A stretch of 62,980 bases of DNA from Coriobacteriia bacterium (GCA_030526515.1 JAUNCQ010000006.1:1-62980), one strand, 5' to 3'; numbered from the stretch's first letter, positions 1 through 8,774 are shown. Numbers and translations are program-made. Notes: generated by a model from the letters alone, not told the origin.

Positions 1-1326
1 GGGAAGGAACGGCGAGGCCAGAAGAATTTACACACTAATCGGGACTTGACTGGCGTGCTGGCTTTCGCCCTGCTGAGGGCCCGCAGGGCCCAGACCCGGG
101 CCCGAGCCGCCAACGAGCAGCTGGCCGTGGTGAACCAGGACCTGGCCCGCGCCCTGGAGCTTGCCGAGTCCGCCAGCCAGGCCAAGACCCGCTTCCTGAA
201 CAGCATGTCCCATGACATCCGCACGCCCATGAACGCGGTAATGGGCTATGCGACCATTGCTCGGAAGCGCAACCAGGACGCCGGGGTGGGGGACTGCCTT
301 GACAAGATCAGCAGCAGCTCCGAGCATCTGCTGACCCTGATCAACGACGTGCTGGACACCAGCCGCATCGAAAGCGGCAAGGTGGTCATAAGCCCCGAGC
401 CCGTTGACTTGGGCAACGTCACCCAGACGGTGGCCGACATTGCCCGTGGCTTCATTGCCGGCCGTGACCTGGACTTCCAGGTCAACGCGGCCGCTGCGGA
501 AAGCACCTGGGCGCTGGCGGATGCGGCCCGCATTCGCGACGTGCTGGTGAACATCCTGGGCAATGCCGTCAAGTTCACCCCCGACGGCGGCACCGTTCGG
601 TTCGACTTCGAGCTGCTTCCAGGTGCGGACGAAAGCCACGTGCTGGCCCGCTACCGCGTTGCGGACACCGGCGTGGGCATGAGCCCGGAGTTCCTGGAGC
701 ACCTGTTCGACGAGTTCTCCCAGGAAGAGCAGGGCGCCCGCACTTCCTACAAGGGCACGGGGCTGGGCATGGCGATCGTCAAGCGCTACGTCGACATGAT
801 GGGCGGCACGGTGGCCGTTGAGAGCACCAAGGGCGCAGGCAGCACCTTTACGGTGGAGCTGCCCCTGGAGCGGTGCCGCCAGGAGGACCTGGAGGAGCCG
901 GCCCAGCCCGCGACCGCCGTCAGCCTGGAGGGCGTGCGCGTCCTGATGGCCGAGGACAACGACCTGAATGCGGAGATCGCCACCATCCAGCTGGAGGAGG
1001 CGGGCATGGCGGTGACCCGCGCCCGCGACGGCCAGGAGGCCCTGGAGCTGTTCTGCAACAGCCAGGAGGGAAGCTTCGACGCGATCCTGATGGACGTCAT
1101 GATGCCCCGCATGGACGGTCATGAGGCTACCCGCGCCATCCGCAGCTTGTCCCGCTCCGATGCGAGCCTGCCCATTGTGGCCATGACGGCAAACGCCTTC
1201 GCCGAAGATGCCCGGGCTTGCCGGGAGGCTGGCATGGACGACCATCTTGCAAAGCCCATGGCCATGGATCAGGTCCTGGAAGTTTTGGGTTCCTGTCTGG
1301 GAAAACGTGGTCATCGTATGCCCTAG
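1..1326 (+). CDS. Hybrid sensor histidine kinase, 5'-truncated by window edge
   Basis: The frame is open from base 1, so the gene starts outside the window; 441 residues are visible. After the end of a membrane helix and a short basic coiled coil come a HisKA dimerisation domain with the phospho-acceptor His near visible codon 71 (MSHDIRTPMNA), a HATPase domain with the N box (NILGNAVKF) and G boxes (DTGVGM, GTGLGMAI), and a C-terminal receiver domain with the acidic pair AEDND, phospho-acceptor Asp near codon 365 (LMDVMMP) and conserved Lys (AKP). It should autophosphorylate and pass phosphate to its own receiver. No output domain or HPt domain is visible. It is a close paralogue of the next gene, 53 bases downstream. 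The first 15 codons are strikingly hydrophilic where a membrane helix would be expected. Confidence 0.9.
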   Translation, partial: GKERRGQKNLHTNRDLTGVLAFALLRARRAQTRARAANEQLAVVNQDLARALELAESASQAKTRFLNSMSHDIRTPMNAVMGYATIARKRNQDAGVGDCLDKISSSSEHLLTLINDVLDTSRIESGKVVISPEPVDLGNVTQTVADIARGFIAGRDLDFQVNAAAAESTWALADAARIRDVLVNILGNAVKFTPDGGTVRFDFELLPGADESHVLARYRVADTGVGMSPEFLEHLFDEFSQEEQGARTSYKGTGLGMAIVKRYVDMMGGTVAVESTKGAGSTFTVELPLERCRQEDLEEPAQPATAVSLEGVRVLMAEDNDLNAEIATIQLEEAGMAVTRARDGQEALELFCNSQEGSFDAILMDVMMPRMDGHEATRAIRSLSRSDASLPIVAMTANAFAEDARACREAGMDDHLAKPMAMDQVLEVLGSCLGKRGHRMP

Positions 1327-1379
1327 GACTGCTTATAATAGGGCGTGACTATGCTCGTTATTCGCGAAAGGTTGTGCGC

Positions 1380-4145
1380 ATGTGGCTTACGAATCGCTCG
1401 AAGGCGCTCCTGTCCTTCGTCCTTTCCGTGGTATTTGCCCTGTCATGCCTTCCTGCTGCCGCCTTTGCGGACCAGGCTCCCCAGAAGAAGGTCGTGCGCG
1501 TCGGCTACGTGAACGCCTTGAACTACGAGGAGGGCGGCCCGGGCGAGCATAAGCGCGGCTCCGGCTACGAGTACCTGCAGAAGATATCCTACCTGACGGG
1601 TTGGGAGTACGAGTACGTCTACGGATCCTTCAGCGACTGCTACGACATGCTGACGAAGGGCGAAATCGACCTGTTCGGCAACGTGTCCTACCTGCCCGAG
1701 CGTGCAGAGGTCATCAGCTTTTCGTCCCTTCCCCAGGGCAAGGACACCTACTGGCTCCATACTGGCAAGGACCGCGTGGACCTGGCCTCCGGCGACCTTG
1801 ATGCGCTGAAGGGCTGCACCATAGGCGTGACCGCCGGCAGCTACCAGGAGGGCCTGCTGAACGACTGGCTGGCCCAGAAGAAGATCAAGGCCACGGTGGT
1901 GCCCTGCGACGGCTTTGACGACATGATGGCCCGACTGGACGCCAAGGAGCTGGACGCCATGTGCGCGCCGGACCTTTCGGCCCGCTATGAGTACAGCGCC
2001 ATCTGCAATATAGGCTTTAGCGACTACTTCTTTGGCGTGTCCAAGCAGCGTCCCGACCTGCTGAAGGAGCTGGACGCGGCCATGAACGAGCTCCAGAACT
2101 CCGAGGCTGACTTCAACAGCAAGCTGGCGTCCAAGTACTACTACAAGACCAACGGCGGCCTGCCCTTCAACCAGGAGGAGCGAGATTGGCTGGCTCAGCA
2201 CAATGCCACCCTGCGGATCGGCTATCTGGAGGACTATCTGCCCTTCTCCAGCCGCGAGGGGAACGCCATGGGCGGTCTCATGGGCACCGTGGCGGAGACC
2301 TTGGAAACCCAGTACGGCGTTGCGGTCGAGACCCGCGCATACCCTGACGTGACCCAGCTGAAGGATGCGGTCAAGAAGGGCGAAATAGACGTTGCCGGTC
2401 CCGTTGACTGCGACTTCTACCTGGCAGAGGTGGAGGGCGTGGTGCTGACCGAGCCCATTGCCGAAACCACTGCGGTGGTCATCTACAGCGGGTCGGACTA
2501 TCAGAGCGCTATGCAGAGCATTGCCGCCACGGACAAGTCCGTCTTCGACCGCAACGTGGCCGGGGTCTTCTTCCCGGATGCCCAGATCACCGAGTACGGC
2601 AGCTTTGACAAGTGCCTGAGCGCCATCAATTCAGGCAAGGCCGGCGGCATGGTGGTGCCTTCTGCCCGCTACAACATCCTGCAGAGCCAGGGCGACATCG
2701 AGCACCTGGGCGTGGCTGAGCTGTCCCAGAAGGTGGAGATATCGCTGTTCGCCCTGAAGGACCAGCGCCGCGCCGCTACCATCATGAACAAGGCCATCGC
2801 CCAGTCCTCCGACGCCCTGAAGGGCATCGTGCTGGCCCAGGGCTCCGCTAGCGAAGGGGTCAGCCTGCAGCGTGCCCTGAAGGAGGCCGCTCCGGTGCTG
2901 ATCGTGGTTGCCCTGGCCGTTATCCTGCTGCTGGTCCTGATGACCCACCGCCTGTACACGTCCCGCAGGAAGCTGGCGGTTGCCTTGGACGAGGCCGAGG
3001 CCGCCAGCGTTGCCAAGACCCGCTTCCTGAACAACATGAGCCACGACATCCGCACGCCCATGAACGCCATCATCGGCTACACGGACATTGCCCTGAGCCG
3101 TGACCCGCAGCCCCAGGTGGAAAGCTGCCTGGGCAAGATCAAGCAAAGCTCCGAGCATCTGCTGTCCCTGATCAACGACGTGCTGGATATCAGCCGCATC
3201 GAAAGCGGCAAGACCGAGGTGCACCTGGTACCCAGTGACCTGGGCGCTCTTACGGATACCGTGCTCAGCATCGCCCAGGGCTTCACGGCCGGCAGGGACC
3301 TGAACCTGCTGGTGGAGCGCGACCAGGTGAGCCACGGCCTGCATGTGCTGGCCGACGGCCAGCGTGTCCGCGACGTGCTGGTGAACATCGTCAGCAACGC
3401 CGTGAAGTTCACTCCCGACGGCGGCACGGTCACCTTCTCCGTGGCGTATCGTGATCTGGGCGAAAACAAGGTCATGGCCCGCTTCCGCATTGCCGACACG
3501 GGCATTGGCATGACCCCCGAGTTCCTGGAGCACGTGTTCGACGAGTTCGCCCAGGAAAGCGACGGAGCCCGCACCAACTACACCGGCACCGGCCTGGGCA
3601 TGGCCATTGCCAAGCGCTACGTGGACATGATGGGCGGTTCCATTGCCGTGGAGAGCGCCAAGGACGTAGGCACCACCTTCACCGTGGAGCTGCCCTTCGA
3701 GCGATGCTCTGAGGACCTGATGCCTGGCGGCCCCGTTCATGTGGATGCCTCTGGCCTTGCCGGCGTTCACGTGCTGCTGGCGGAGGACAACGACCTGAAT
3801 GCAGAGATCGCCACCATCCAGTTGGAGGAGGCGGGCCTGAAGGTGACCCGCGCCGTGGACGGCGACCGAGTGGTGGAGCTGTTCTGCCAGGAGCCCGCGG
3901 GTACCTACGACGTGGTGCTGATGGATGTGATGATGCCGGGCCAAAACGGCTACGATGCCGCTCGTGCCATCCGTGCGCTGGCCGGTCGCCCTGACGGTGC
4001 GCAGGTGCCGATCATTGCCATGACGGCCAACGCCTTCGCCGAGGACGTGCAGGCGTCCTATGAAGCCGGCATGAACGGCCACCTGTCCAAGCCCATTGTG
4101 ATGGACGAGGTCCTGCAAGCCCTGGCAAAGAGCCTGGGTCGCTAA
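1380..4145 (+). CDS. Hybrid sensor histidine kinase with two periplasmic solute-binding sensor domains
   Basis: A 921-residue membrane kinase. The ATG at 1380 is chosen because it follows a GAAAGG ribosome site and opens a typical signal sequence ending AAAFA; the frame extends further upstream without a better start. Two extracytoplasmic SBP_bac_3-like (amino-acid-binding type) domains fill roughly residues 35-270 and 280-490, so it probably senses a small extracellular ligand. A membrane helix (about 503-525) leads to HisKA (His555 in NNMSHDIRTPM), HATPase (DTGIGM, GTGLGMAI) and a receiver domain (Asp849 in LMDVMMP; Lys in SKP). The kinase half is highly similar to the upstream truncated gene, pointing to tandem duplication. 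A strong hairpin follows the stop. Confidence 0.9.
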   Translation: MWLTNRSKALLSFVLSVVFALSCLPAAAFADQAPQKKVVRVGYVNALNYEEGGPGEHKRGSGYEYLQKISYLTGWEYEYVYGSFSDCYDMLTKGEIDLFGNVSYLPERAEVISFSSLPQGKDTYWLHTGKDRVDLASGDLDALKGCTIGVTAGSYQEGLLNDWLAQKKIKATVVPCDGFDDMMARLDAKELDAMCAPDLSARYEYSAICNIGFSDYFFGVSKQRPDLLKELDAAMNELQNSEADFNSKLASKYYYKTNGGLPFNQEERDWLAQHNATLRIGYLEDYLPFSSREGNAMGGLMGTVAETLETQYGVAVETRAYPDVTQLKDAVKKGEIDVAGPVDCDFYLAEVEGVVLTEPIAETTAVVIYSGSDYQSAMQSIAATDKSVFDRNVAGVFFPDAQITEYGSFDKCLSAINSGKAGGMVVPSARYNILQSQGDIEHLGVAELSQKVEISLFALKDQRRAATIMNKAIAQSSDALKGIVLAQGSASEGVSLQRALKEAAPVLIVVALAVILLLVLMTHRLYTSRRKLAVALDEAEAASVAKTRFLNNMSHDIRTPMNAIIGYTDIALSRDPQPQVESCLGKIKQSSEHLLSLINDVLDISRIESGKTEVHLVPSDLGALTDTVLSIAQGFTAGRDLNLLVERDQVSHGLHVLADGQRVRDVLVNIVSNAVKFTPDGGTVTFSVAYRDLGENKVMARFRIADTGIGMTPEFLEHVFDEFAQESDGARTNYTGTGLGMAIAKRYVDMMGGSIAVESAKDVGTTFTVELPFERCSEDLMPGGPVHVDASGLAGVHVLLAEDNDLNAEIATIQLEEAGLKVTRAVDGDRVVELFCQEPAGTYDVVLMDVMMPGQNGYDAARAIRALAGRPDGAQVPIIAMTANAFAEDVQASYEAGMNGHLSKPIVMDEVLQALAKSLGR

Positions 4146-4163
4146 GGAACCGACGCGAATACG

Positions 4164-4204
4164 ACGACGGCCCGCTGGGCATCTCCCGCGGGCCGTCGTG
4201 CGTT
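4164..4204 (+). terminator. Rho-independent terminator after the kinase pair
   Basis: A 12-bp perfect GC-rich stem (4164-4175 with 4188-4199) is followed by a short T-containing tail. It can end transcription of the kinase genes and lies between convergent genes. Confidence 0.7.
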
Positions 4205-4231
4205 TAACGTTGTCTAATGGGTTGGGGGTGC

Positions 4232-4741
4232 CTACTGGCGAAGCGCGTGGGTCACGAACACGTGGTTGGTAGCCGCCAGCACCATGGCGCGTACCAGCAC
4301 GGTCTGCTCGGTGAGACGGGTTTCCACGGTGGGCAGGGGCTGTCCGGTGAAGGCGAACGCCTCATGCAGGGCGTTTTCATACTCCGCGCACAGGAAGTCG
4401 TAGGCCACCTGCAGCGGATAGGTGCTCTGCTGCACCGCGTACAGGCCGGCTACCTGGTCCACGGTGAACACGGACTTCATCAGCGCCATGGCAATGGCGT
4501 AGCACAGGTGGTCCCGGTAGTAGCGCTTCTTCACCGGAGCCGGCACCACGCCCTTCTTGACGTAGTTGCTCATCATGGGCTTGGTCAGCGGCTCGGCCAG
4601 CACGGGCTCCAGGGCCCGGTTGATCACCTCCAGGGTCTGCTCCAGGTACAGGCCCATGTCGGGCAGCTCCGCAAAGCGGGGGCAGCGGAACTCCAGCAGG
4701 TTCTGAAGGTCCTGTGAAGGGGCGAAGGTTTTTTTCGTCAT
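4232..4741 (-). CDS. DUF1836 family DNA-binding regulator
   Basis: 169 residues from ATG at 4741, preceded by AGGAG at a 5-base spacing; a GTG two codons upstream is possible but overlaps the ribosome site. The central segment (LTKPMMSNYVKKGVV, then KKRYYRDHLCYAIAM) matches the DUF1836 helix-turn-helix region, in which members bind DNA; some DUF1836 proteins of Firmicutes are repressors. It is divergently transcribed from the Fe-S/hypA/hypB operon, with tandem palindromes in the shared intergenic region, so it is the obvious candidate regulator of that operon and of itself. Regulation is inference from context. Confidence 0.65.
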   Translation of the reverse strand: MTKKTFAPSQDLQNLLEFRCPRFAELPDMGLYLEQTLEVINRALEPVLAEPLTKPMMSNYVKKGVVPAPVKKRYYRDHLCYAIAMALMKSVFTVDQVAGLYAVQQSTYPLQVAYDFLCAEYENALHEAFAFTGQPLPTVETRLTEQTVLVRAMVLAATNHVFVTHALRQ

Positions 4742-4851
4742 GGGCACTCCTTTCCGCTGTCACGGGATTCCCGTTGTGGTCTGGGGATATTATGACTCAT
4801 TTTCTGGGCGGGCGAAATAGGCCAATCTAAGGGGCGAAATTGCCTCATCGA

Positions 4852-4898
4852 ATGTCGAACATCTTATGTTAGGATACCGCAGACCGAATGTTAAACAT
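4852..4898. promoter_or_regulatory. Tandem palindromic operator, two ATGT-N3-ACAT sites
   Basis: ATGT-CGA-ACAT lies at 4852-4862 and ATGT-TAA-ACAT at 4888-4898, both preceded by GA, exactly 36 bases apart, with a further overlapping ACAT-N3-ATGT at 4859-4869. They sit in the control region between the divergent DUF1836 gene and the Fe-S protein gene, as expected for a dimeric repressor or activator. Confidence 0.5.
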
Positions 4899-4941
4899 GC
4901 GATGCTGCAATGCTGCACCTGCTGAGCGAAAGGAACGCCGA

Positions 4942-6117
4942 ATGGCTCTGGACAAGAAGAAGGTCAAGCGACTGATCGGAATGATGAACCAGATGACGGC
5001 CGTGGAGATTCCTCCCATGGGTCCGATCATCCGCTGCTTCGAGCTGGGCATGGACGAGGACATCCTGAACTACCTGCTGCGCGTGGGTACCACCGGCCAT
5101 ACCAAGCAGAACCTGGAGGAGCTGTACCAGACCATGCGCGCCACGGGTGAGATCAGCACCAAGCGCACCTGGGACGAGCTGTGGGACGAGATCATGATCA
5201 TGAGCTTCATGGTTCCGTGCGAGCGCAGCAACGATACCTACGAGCTGGCTTCCATCTTCCCCGGTTGGATCGAGCTGTGCACCTCCGGCCCGCGCACGGA
5301 AAAGCGCGTCGCCATCATGGAGAGCTTCATGGACTTCTGGAAGCTGCTGAAGACCCTGAACGTGGGCCCCATCCGCAAGAAGTTCGATAAGGAGGGTCTG
5401 GAGATCAAGGCCGCCGGCGCTTCCCGCATGGGTTCACTGACCTCTATCACCCCGGCTCGCAGGTCCAAGAAGGCCATTGCCGTGGACGAGCCGCTGACCA
5501 GCGAGCAGACCGTGCTCCCCAAGGGCACCGCCTTTGAGATCCTTGACCGCAACAAGGACAAGATCGCGGTCATGAACTGCATCTGCCGCAACCACAAGGA
5601 GGTCAACGGCGACGGCAACTGCGACGTGGACATCCCGCTGCAGAGCTGCATGCCCGTGGGCAACATCGCCACCCAGCTGATCAACTCCGGCGTTGCAGAC
5701 GCCATCTCCTACGAAGACGCCGTGGAGCTCATGAAGGAGTTCGAGCGCAAGGGCTGCATCCACACCACCTTCCACTATGCCGGCAACGCCGACCATGACG
5801 AGCTGTGCATCTGCAACTGCTGCAAGGACTGCTGCCTGCTGTACGGCGGCTATCAGGAGGGCTATCTGTCCAAGGTCCAGGTGAAGGCCTACAACGTGCC
5901 CGAGATCGTGGACATGGACGCCTGCACCGGCTGCGGCAAGTGCAGCGAGTTCTGCCCCGCCGACGCCATCAGCTACAACAAGGCCACCAAGAAGCTGGAC
6001 TTCACCTTCGACCAGTGCGTGGGCTGCGGCCAGTGCGTGGTCCAGTGCGCCTTCGGCGTGCAGCGCATGGTGCCCAACGAGCGCCACGTGTACGCCATGA
6101 CCAAGAAGAAGCGCTAA
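4942..6117 (+). CDS. 4Fe-4S dicluster ferredoxin-type protein, hyp-linked
   Basis: 391 residues from ATG 4942 with a GAAAGG ribosome site; the upstream in-frame ATGs lie inside the operator region and lack one. The C-terminal 80 residues hold two classic 4Fe-4S motifs, CTGCGKCSEFCP and CVGCGQCVVQCAF, and a Cys-rich stretch (CICNCCKDCC) precedes them. A further Cys group (NCICRNH, then GNCDVD and QSC) lies near residues 210-240. The N-terminal 100 residues are helical and look like a small DNA- or protein-binding fold. The protein is cytoplasmic, with no signal or membrane helix. It is the first gene of an operon with hypA and hypB, suggesting electron supply or metal handling around nickel-enzyme maturation; the exact role is unknown. 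Confidence 0.75.
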   Translation: MALDKKKVKRLIGMMNQMTAVEIPPMGPIIRCFELGMDEDILNYLLRVGTTGHTKQNLEELYQTMRATGEISTKRTWDELWDEIMIMSFMVPCERSNDTYELASIFPGWIELCTSGPRTEKRVAIMESFMDFWKLLKTLNVGPIRKKFDKEGLEIKAAGASRMGSLTSITPARRSKKAIAVDEPLTSEQTVLPKGTAFEILDRNKDKIAVMNCICRNHKEVNGDGNCDVDIPLQSCMPVGNIATQLINSGVADAISYEDAVELMKEFERKGCIHTTFHYAGNADHDELCICNCCKDCCLLYGGYQEGYLSKVQVKAYNVPEIVDMDACTGCGKCSEFCPADAISYNKATKKLDFTFDQCVGCGQCVVQCAFGVQRMVPNERHVYAMTKKKR

Positions 6118-6120
6118 GCC

Positions 6121-6375
6121 ATGCATGAAGGAGCTGTTTGCCGGGAGGTCATGGACATTGCCCTGCGCGTTGCGGAGCAGAACGAGCTGACCCGCATCGA
6201 GCGCATCGTGGTGGCCGCGGGTCCCCATTCCTGCCTGAACGAGCAGGAGCTGAACTTCTACTTCCACGTGGCCCAGGAAGGCACCTGCATGGAGGGCGCC
6301 TGGATTTCCGTGGAACGGGACGAAACCCTGACCGGCGTGTCTCAGATGTACGTGCGCACCATAGAGGGGGAGTAG
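6121..6375 (+). CDS. hypA: HypA-like nickel metallochaperone lacking the zinc domain
   Basis: 84 residues, starting 3 bases after the Fe-S gene. It opens with the MHE nickel-binding signature and aligns with HypA to about residue 65 ([25 protein letters not shown]; the EGAWISVE strand), then jumps to the terminal strand (MYVRTIEGE). Canonical HypA is about 113 residues and carries a CxxC...CxxC zinc-binding loop between those strands. Here the loop is absent, with no frameshift or stop, so this is a clean deletion and not decay. HypA normally passes Ni(II) to hydrogenase large subunits with HypB, and the zinc domain helps docking. A specialised or altered partner is likely. Confidence 0.7.
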   Translation: MHEGAVCREVMDIALRVAEQNELTRIERIVVAAGPHSCLNEQELNFYFHVAQEGTCMEGAWISVERDETLTGVSQMYVRTIEGE

Positions 6376-6376
6376 C

Positions 6377-7015
6377 GTGAAGTCCATCGACGTGAACGTG
6401 AGCGTGCTGGACCGCAACAACCGCATTGCGGCTGAGGTTCAGGCGGGCCTGACGGAGCGCGGAATCCGCATGGTGAACCTGCTGGGGTCTCCGGGCTCCG
6501 GCAAGACCACCCTCATGGAGGCCCTGGTCAACGGCGGGCACTTCGCTCCCAGCGAGCTGGCGGTGATCGAAGGCGATCTGTACACGGCCCAGGATGCCCT
6601 GCGCATGAAGGCGCTGGGAGTCCAGTCGGTGCAGATCAACACCCAGGGCGCCTGCCATCTGGAGGCCGACGCCGTGCGCAAGGCCCTGGACGCCCTTGAC
6701 CTGACGGGCGTGAAGACCGTGGTGATCGACAACGTGGGCAACCTGGTGTGCACCTCCGAGTTCCTGCTGGGCGAGCACCTGCGGGTGGGCGTGAGCTCCG
6801 TGACCGAGGGCAACGACAAGCCCACCAAGTACCCGCTCATGTTCCAGACCGCTGACGTGGTGGTGCTGAACAAGGTCGACCTGGCGCCCTATACCAACTT
6901 CAGCGTGGAGCAGTTCTGCGCTGACGTGGAAGGTCTGAACCCGGGCGTGCCGGTGGTTGCCTGCTCGGCGCTGAAGGGCCAGGGCGTGGAGGAGCTGGCG
7001 GCGCTGCTGAAGTAG
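6377..7015 (+). CDS. hypB: Hydrogenase nickel incorporation GTPase HypB
   Basis: 212 residues from GTG 6377, one base after the hypA stop and preceded by GAGGGGGAG. SIMIBI-class GTPase: Walker A GSPGSGKT (37-44), the EGDLYT switch segment, the metal-site Cys in [18 protein letters not shown] (usually ENVGNLVCP) and the guanine motif NKVD. The His-rich or CxxCGC N-terminus of some HypB proteins is absent. It hydrolyses GTP to drive nickel delivery with HypA. The genes hypC-F and the hydrogenase are not in this window. The next feature downstream is a strong hairpin. Confidence 0.85.
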   Translation: MKSIDVNVSVLDRNNRIAAEVQAGLTERGIRMVNLLGSPGSGKTTLMEALVNGGHFAPSELAVIEGDLYTAQDALRMKALGVQSVQINTQGACHLEADAVRKALDALDLTGVKTVVIDNVGNLVCTSEFLLGEHLRVGVSSVTEGNDKPTKYPLMFQTADVVVLNKVDLAPYTNFSVEQFCADVEGLNPGVPVVACSALKGQGVEELAALLK

Positions 7016-7039
7016 CCGCGTCTGCGCATATATATAAGC

Positions 7040-7078
7040 AATGGGGCGAAAGGGAGCTGCTTCCCTTTCGCCCCATTT
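7040..7078. terminator. Bidirectional terminator built from an inverted GGGCGAAA pair
   Basis: A 16-bp perfect stem (7040-7055 with 7062-7077) and a 6-base loop separate the convergent hypB and udk genes. Each arm contains one copy of the window-wide 8-mer GGGCGAAA. Confidence 0.85.
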
Positions 7079-7081
7079 GAT

Positions 7082-7696
7082 TTAACGGGCGTTTGCGATG
7101 ATGCCGGTGACCAGCAGGTTCAACGTGGCTTCCTTGAAAACGTTCGGGATGATCAGGTCCGACGTGGCCTTGTGAGGCTCCACGTAGCGGTCGTGGGCTT
7201 CTCGGGCGGTGTTCAGGTACAGGGCCGCGGCGGACTGGGGCGTGTGGCCGCGCTCCTCGATGTCCCGCACGAAGCGGCGCAGGGAGCGTACGTCGGCGGG
7301 GGCGTCCACGTACAGGGAAAGGTCCAGGGCCTGCCGTACCTCGGGGACTGCGTAGATCAGGATGCCCTCCACCAGGATAACGTCCGCGGGATCCACGCGC
7401 AGCGGTTCGGGGCGGCGGGTCTGGGTGGAGAAGTCGTACTCCGGGACGAAGGCCGGCTGGCCGTCCTTGAGCAGGAGCAGGTCGCGGGCCAGCAGGTGCC
7501 CGTCCAGGGCGGCGGGCTCGTCGAAGTTGTAGGCGGCCCGTTGCTCGGGGGTCATGCCGGGGGTGTGCTTGTAGTAGTTGTCGAAGCTGATCAGGCTGGC
7601 GGTGGTGCCAGCTGCCCTCAGGCGCTCCAGGAGCAGCTCGGACAGGGTGGTCTTGCCGGAACCGGATCCGCCGCAGATGCCGACTATGTAGCTCAT
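7082..7696 (-). CDS. udk: Uridine kinase
   Basis: 204 residues, the usual family length. The P-loop GGSGSGKTT (9-17) is followed by the uridine-kinase pattern SFDNYYK, then FDEPAALD and VEGILIY, and the RDIEERG lid region. It phosphorylates uridine and cytidine to UMP and CMP with ATP or GTP in pyrimidine salvage. The start ATG at 7696 has an AAGGAG ribosome site. It is a single-gene unit, ending against the bidirectional hairpin shared with hypB. Confidence 0.85.
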   Translation of the reverse strand: MSYIVGICGGSGSGKTTLSELLLERLRAAGTTASLISFDNYYKHTPGMTPEQRAAYNFDEPAALDGHLLARDLLLLKDGQPAFVPEYDFSTQTRRPEPLRVDPADVILVEGILIYAVPEVRQALDLSLYVDAPADVRSLRRFVRDIEERGHTPQSAAALYLNTAREAHDRYVEPHKATSDLIIPNVFKEATLNLLVTGIIANAR

Positions 7697-7847
7697 GAAG
7701 ACTCCTTGCTGGGTAGCCGGGCGGTGCCCGGAGGGAATTTTCGTCCCCTGATTATAACGCCTGCCGCTGGGCGGAGCCTTTCAGGTGGATTTCAGGAACG
7801 GGCCCTATGATGTGATTGTGAGAATAATCGGCTTGATGGGAGCTGCT

Positions 7848-8774
7848 ATGGATAAGAAGACGATGCGCCTGGTCCTTGACGTGGTGCTGACGGTTCTGCT
7901 GGTGGTGGAGATGCTCTATTCGCTGACCGGTAACGCCCTCCACGAGGTGCTGGGCCTGGTGTTCTGCCTGTGCATTGCCGGGCATCTGGCGCTTTCGGCC
8001 ACCTGGATTCGCAGCATGGCCCAGAGCCTGTCCAAGCGGCAGGTGGTTCGACGTAACGTGATGCTGGGTACCATGGCGGCAGTGCTGGCGGTGGTGACCG
8101 TGCTGCTGGTTTTGAGCTCGGTGGCTATCAGCCGCCTGCTGGGCGGGCTGAACGATGGCCTGACCAGTCTGCTGACGTATCCGACCTGGTACACCATGCA
8201 CGTGGTCACCTCCTACGGCCTGAGCGCTCTGGTACTGGTGCATCTGGTCATGCACTGGCAGGTGCTGGCAAAGTGGCTCCACGTGCCGTACAACCCGGAG
8301 CGGCGTACGGTCATCTCCAATTGCGCCAATGCGGCGGCGGGCCTGGGTGCCGTGGCGTTGTGCGTTACCTGCTTCGGGGTGCTGAACTCGGTGGGTCCTG
8401 GGAAGGGCCGGGGCAAGGGCGGCTTTTTCGGCCAGGACAGGGGCGGTTCTCAGGGCGAAAGCCAGGGCATGCCTCCCTTCGGCGGGCCCGAGGGCTCCAG
8501 CGACCAGGGTCAGGGCGAATCCGACCGTGGGCCGGGTGGTCGTGGCTGGAGGGACCAGGGTGAGCGTCCCGAGTGGGGAGAGGACGGCCAGCGGCGTGAC
8601 CCTGGCGACGGCCGCGGCGGCCAGGGGAGCCAGGGCGGCAGGGAAGCTGGAGGCGGCTGGTCCGGTGCGGACGGCCAGCAGGACGGCGACATCTGCTATC
8701 TGTGCCGCAAGCGCTGCCCGCTGAGCGCGCCCAAGTGCGACCTGCCCTATGAGCAGGGGCTGATCGAGCGCTAG
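7848..8774 (+). CDS. DUF4405-like membrane cytochrome protein with Gly-rich linker and Cys tail
   Basis: 308 residues from ATG 7848, placed after GGGAG. Five membrane helices fill about residues 5-175. His residues sit at helix faces (NALHEVLG, CIAGHLAL, TMHVVTSYGL, VHLVMHW), as in the four-helix DUF4405 (flavinylation-associated cytochrome) family, which binds haem. Then follow about 110 residues rich in Gly, Asp, Arg, Gln and Ser, a flexible linker, and a C-terminal Cys group CYLCRKRC...C that could bind a metal or an Fe-S cluster. Linker plus Cys tail is not a usual family feature. It may move electrons across the membrane. The stop overlaps the stop of the convergent gene within CTAG. Confidence 0.55.
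   Translation: MDKKTMRLVLDVVLTVLLVVEMLYSLTGNALHEVLGLVFCLCIAGHLALSATWIRSMAQSLSKRQVVRRNVMLGTMAAVLAVVTVLLVLSSVAISRLLGGLNDGLTSLLTYPTWYTMHVVTSYGLSALVLVHLVMHWQVLAKWLHVPYNPERRTVISNCANAAAGLGAVALCVTCFGVLNSVGPGKGRGKGGFFGQDRGGSQGESQGMPPFGGPEGSSDQGQGESDRGPGGRGWRDQGERPEWGEDGQRRDPGDGRGGQGSQGGREAGGGWSGADGQQDGDICYLCRKRCPLSAPKCDLPYEQGLIER

Noticed and set aside
28-1314. Long minus-strand reading frame opposite the first kinase
   Set aside because: Mirror of a high-GC gene; composition (His/Gly/Val/Leu-rich) and lack of a ribosome site mark it as a shadow. The same applies to the long minus frames at 2631-4118, 33917-38122, 38809-40941, 43273-48291 and 50655-54521.
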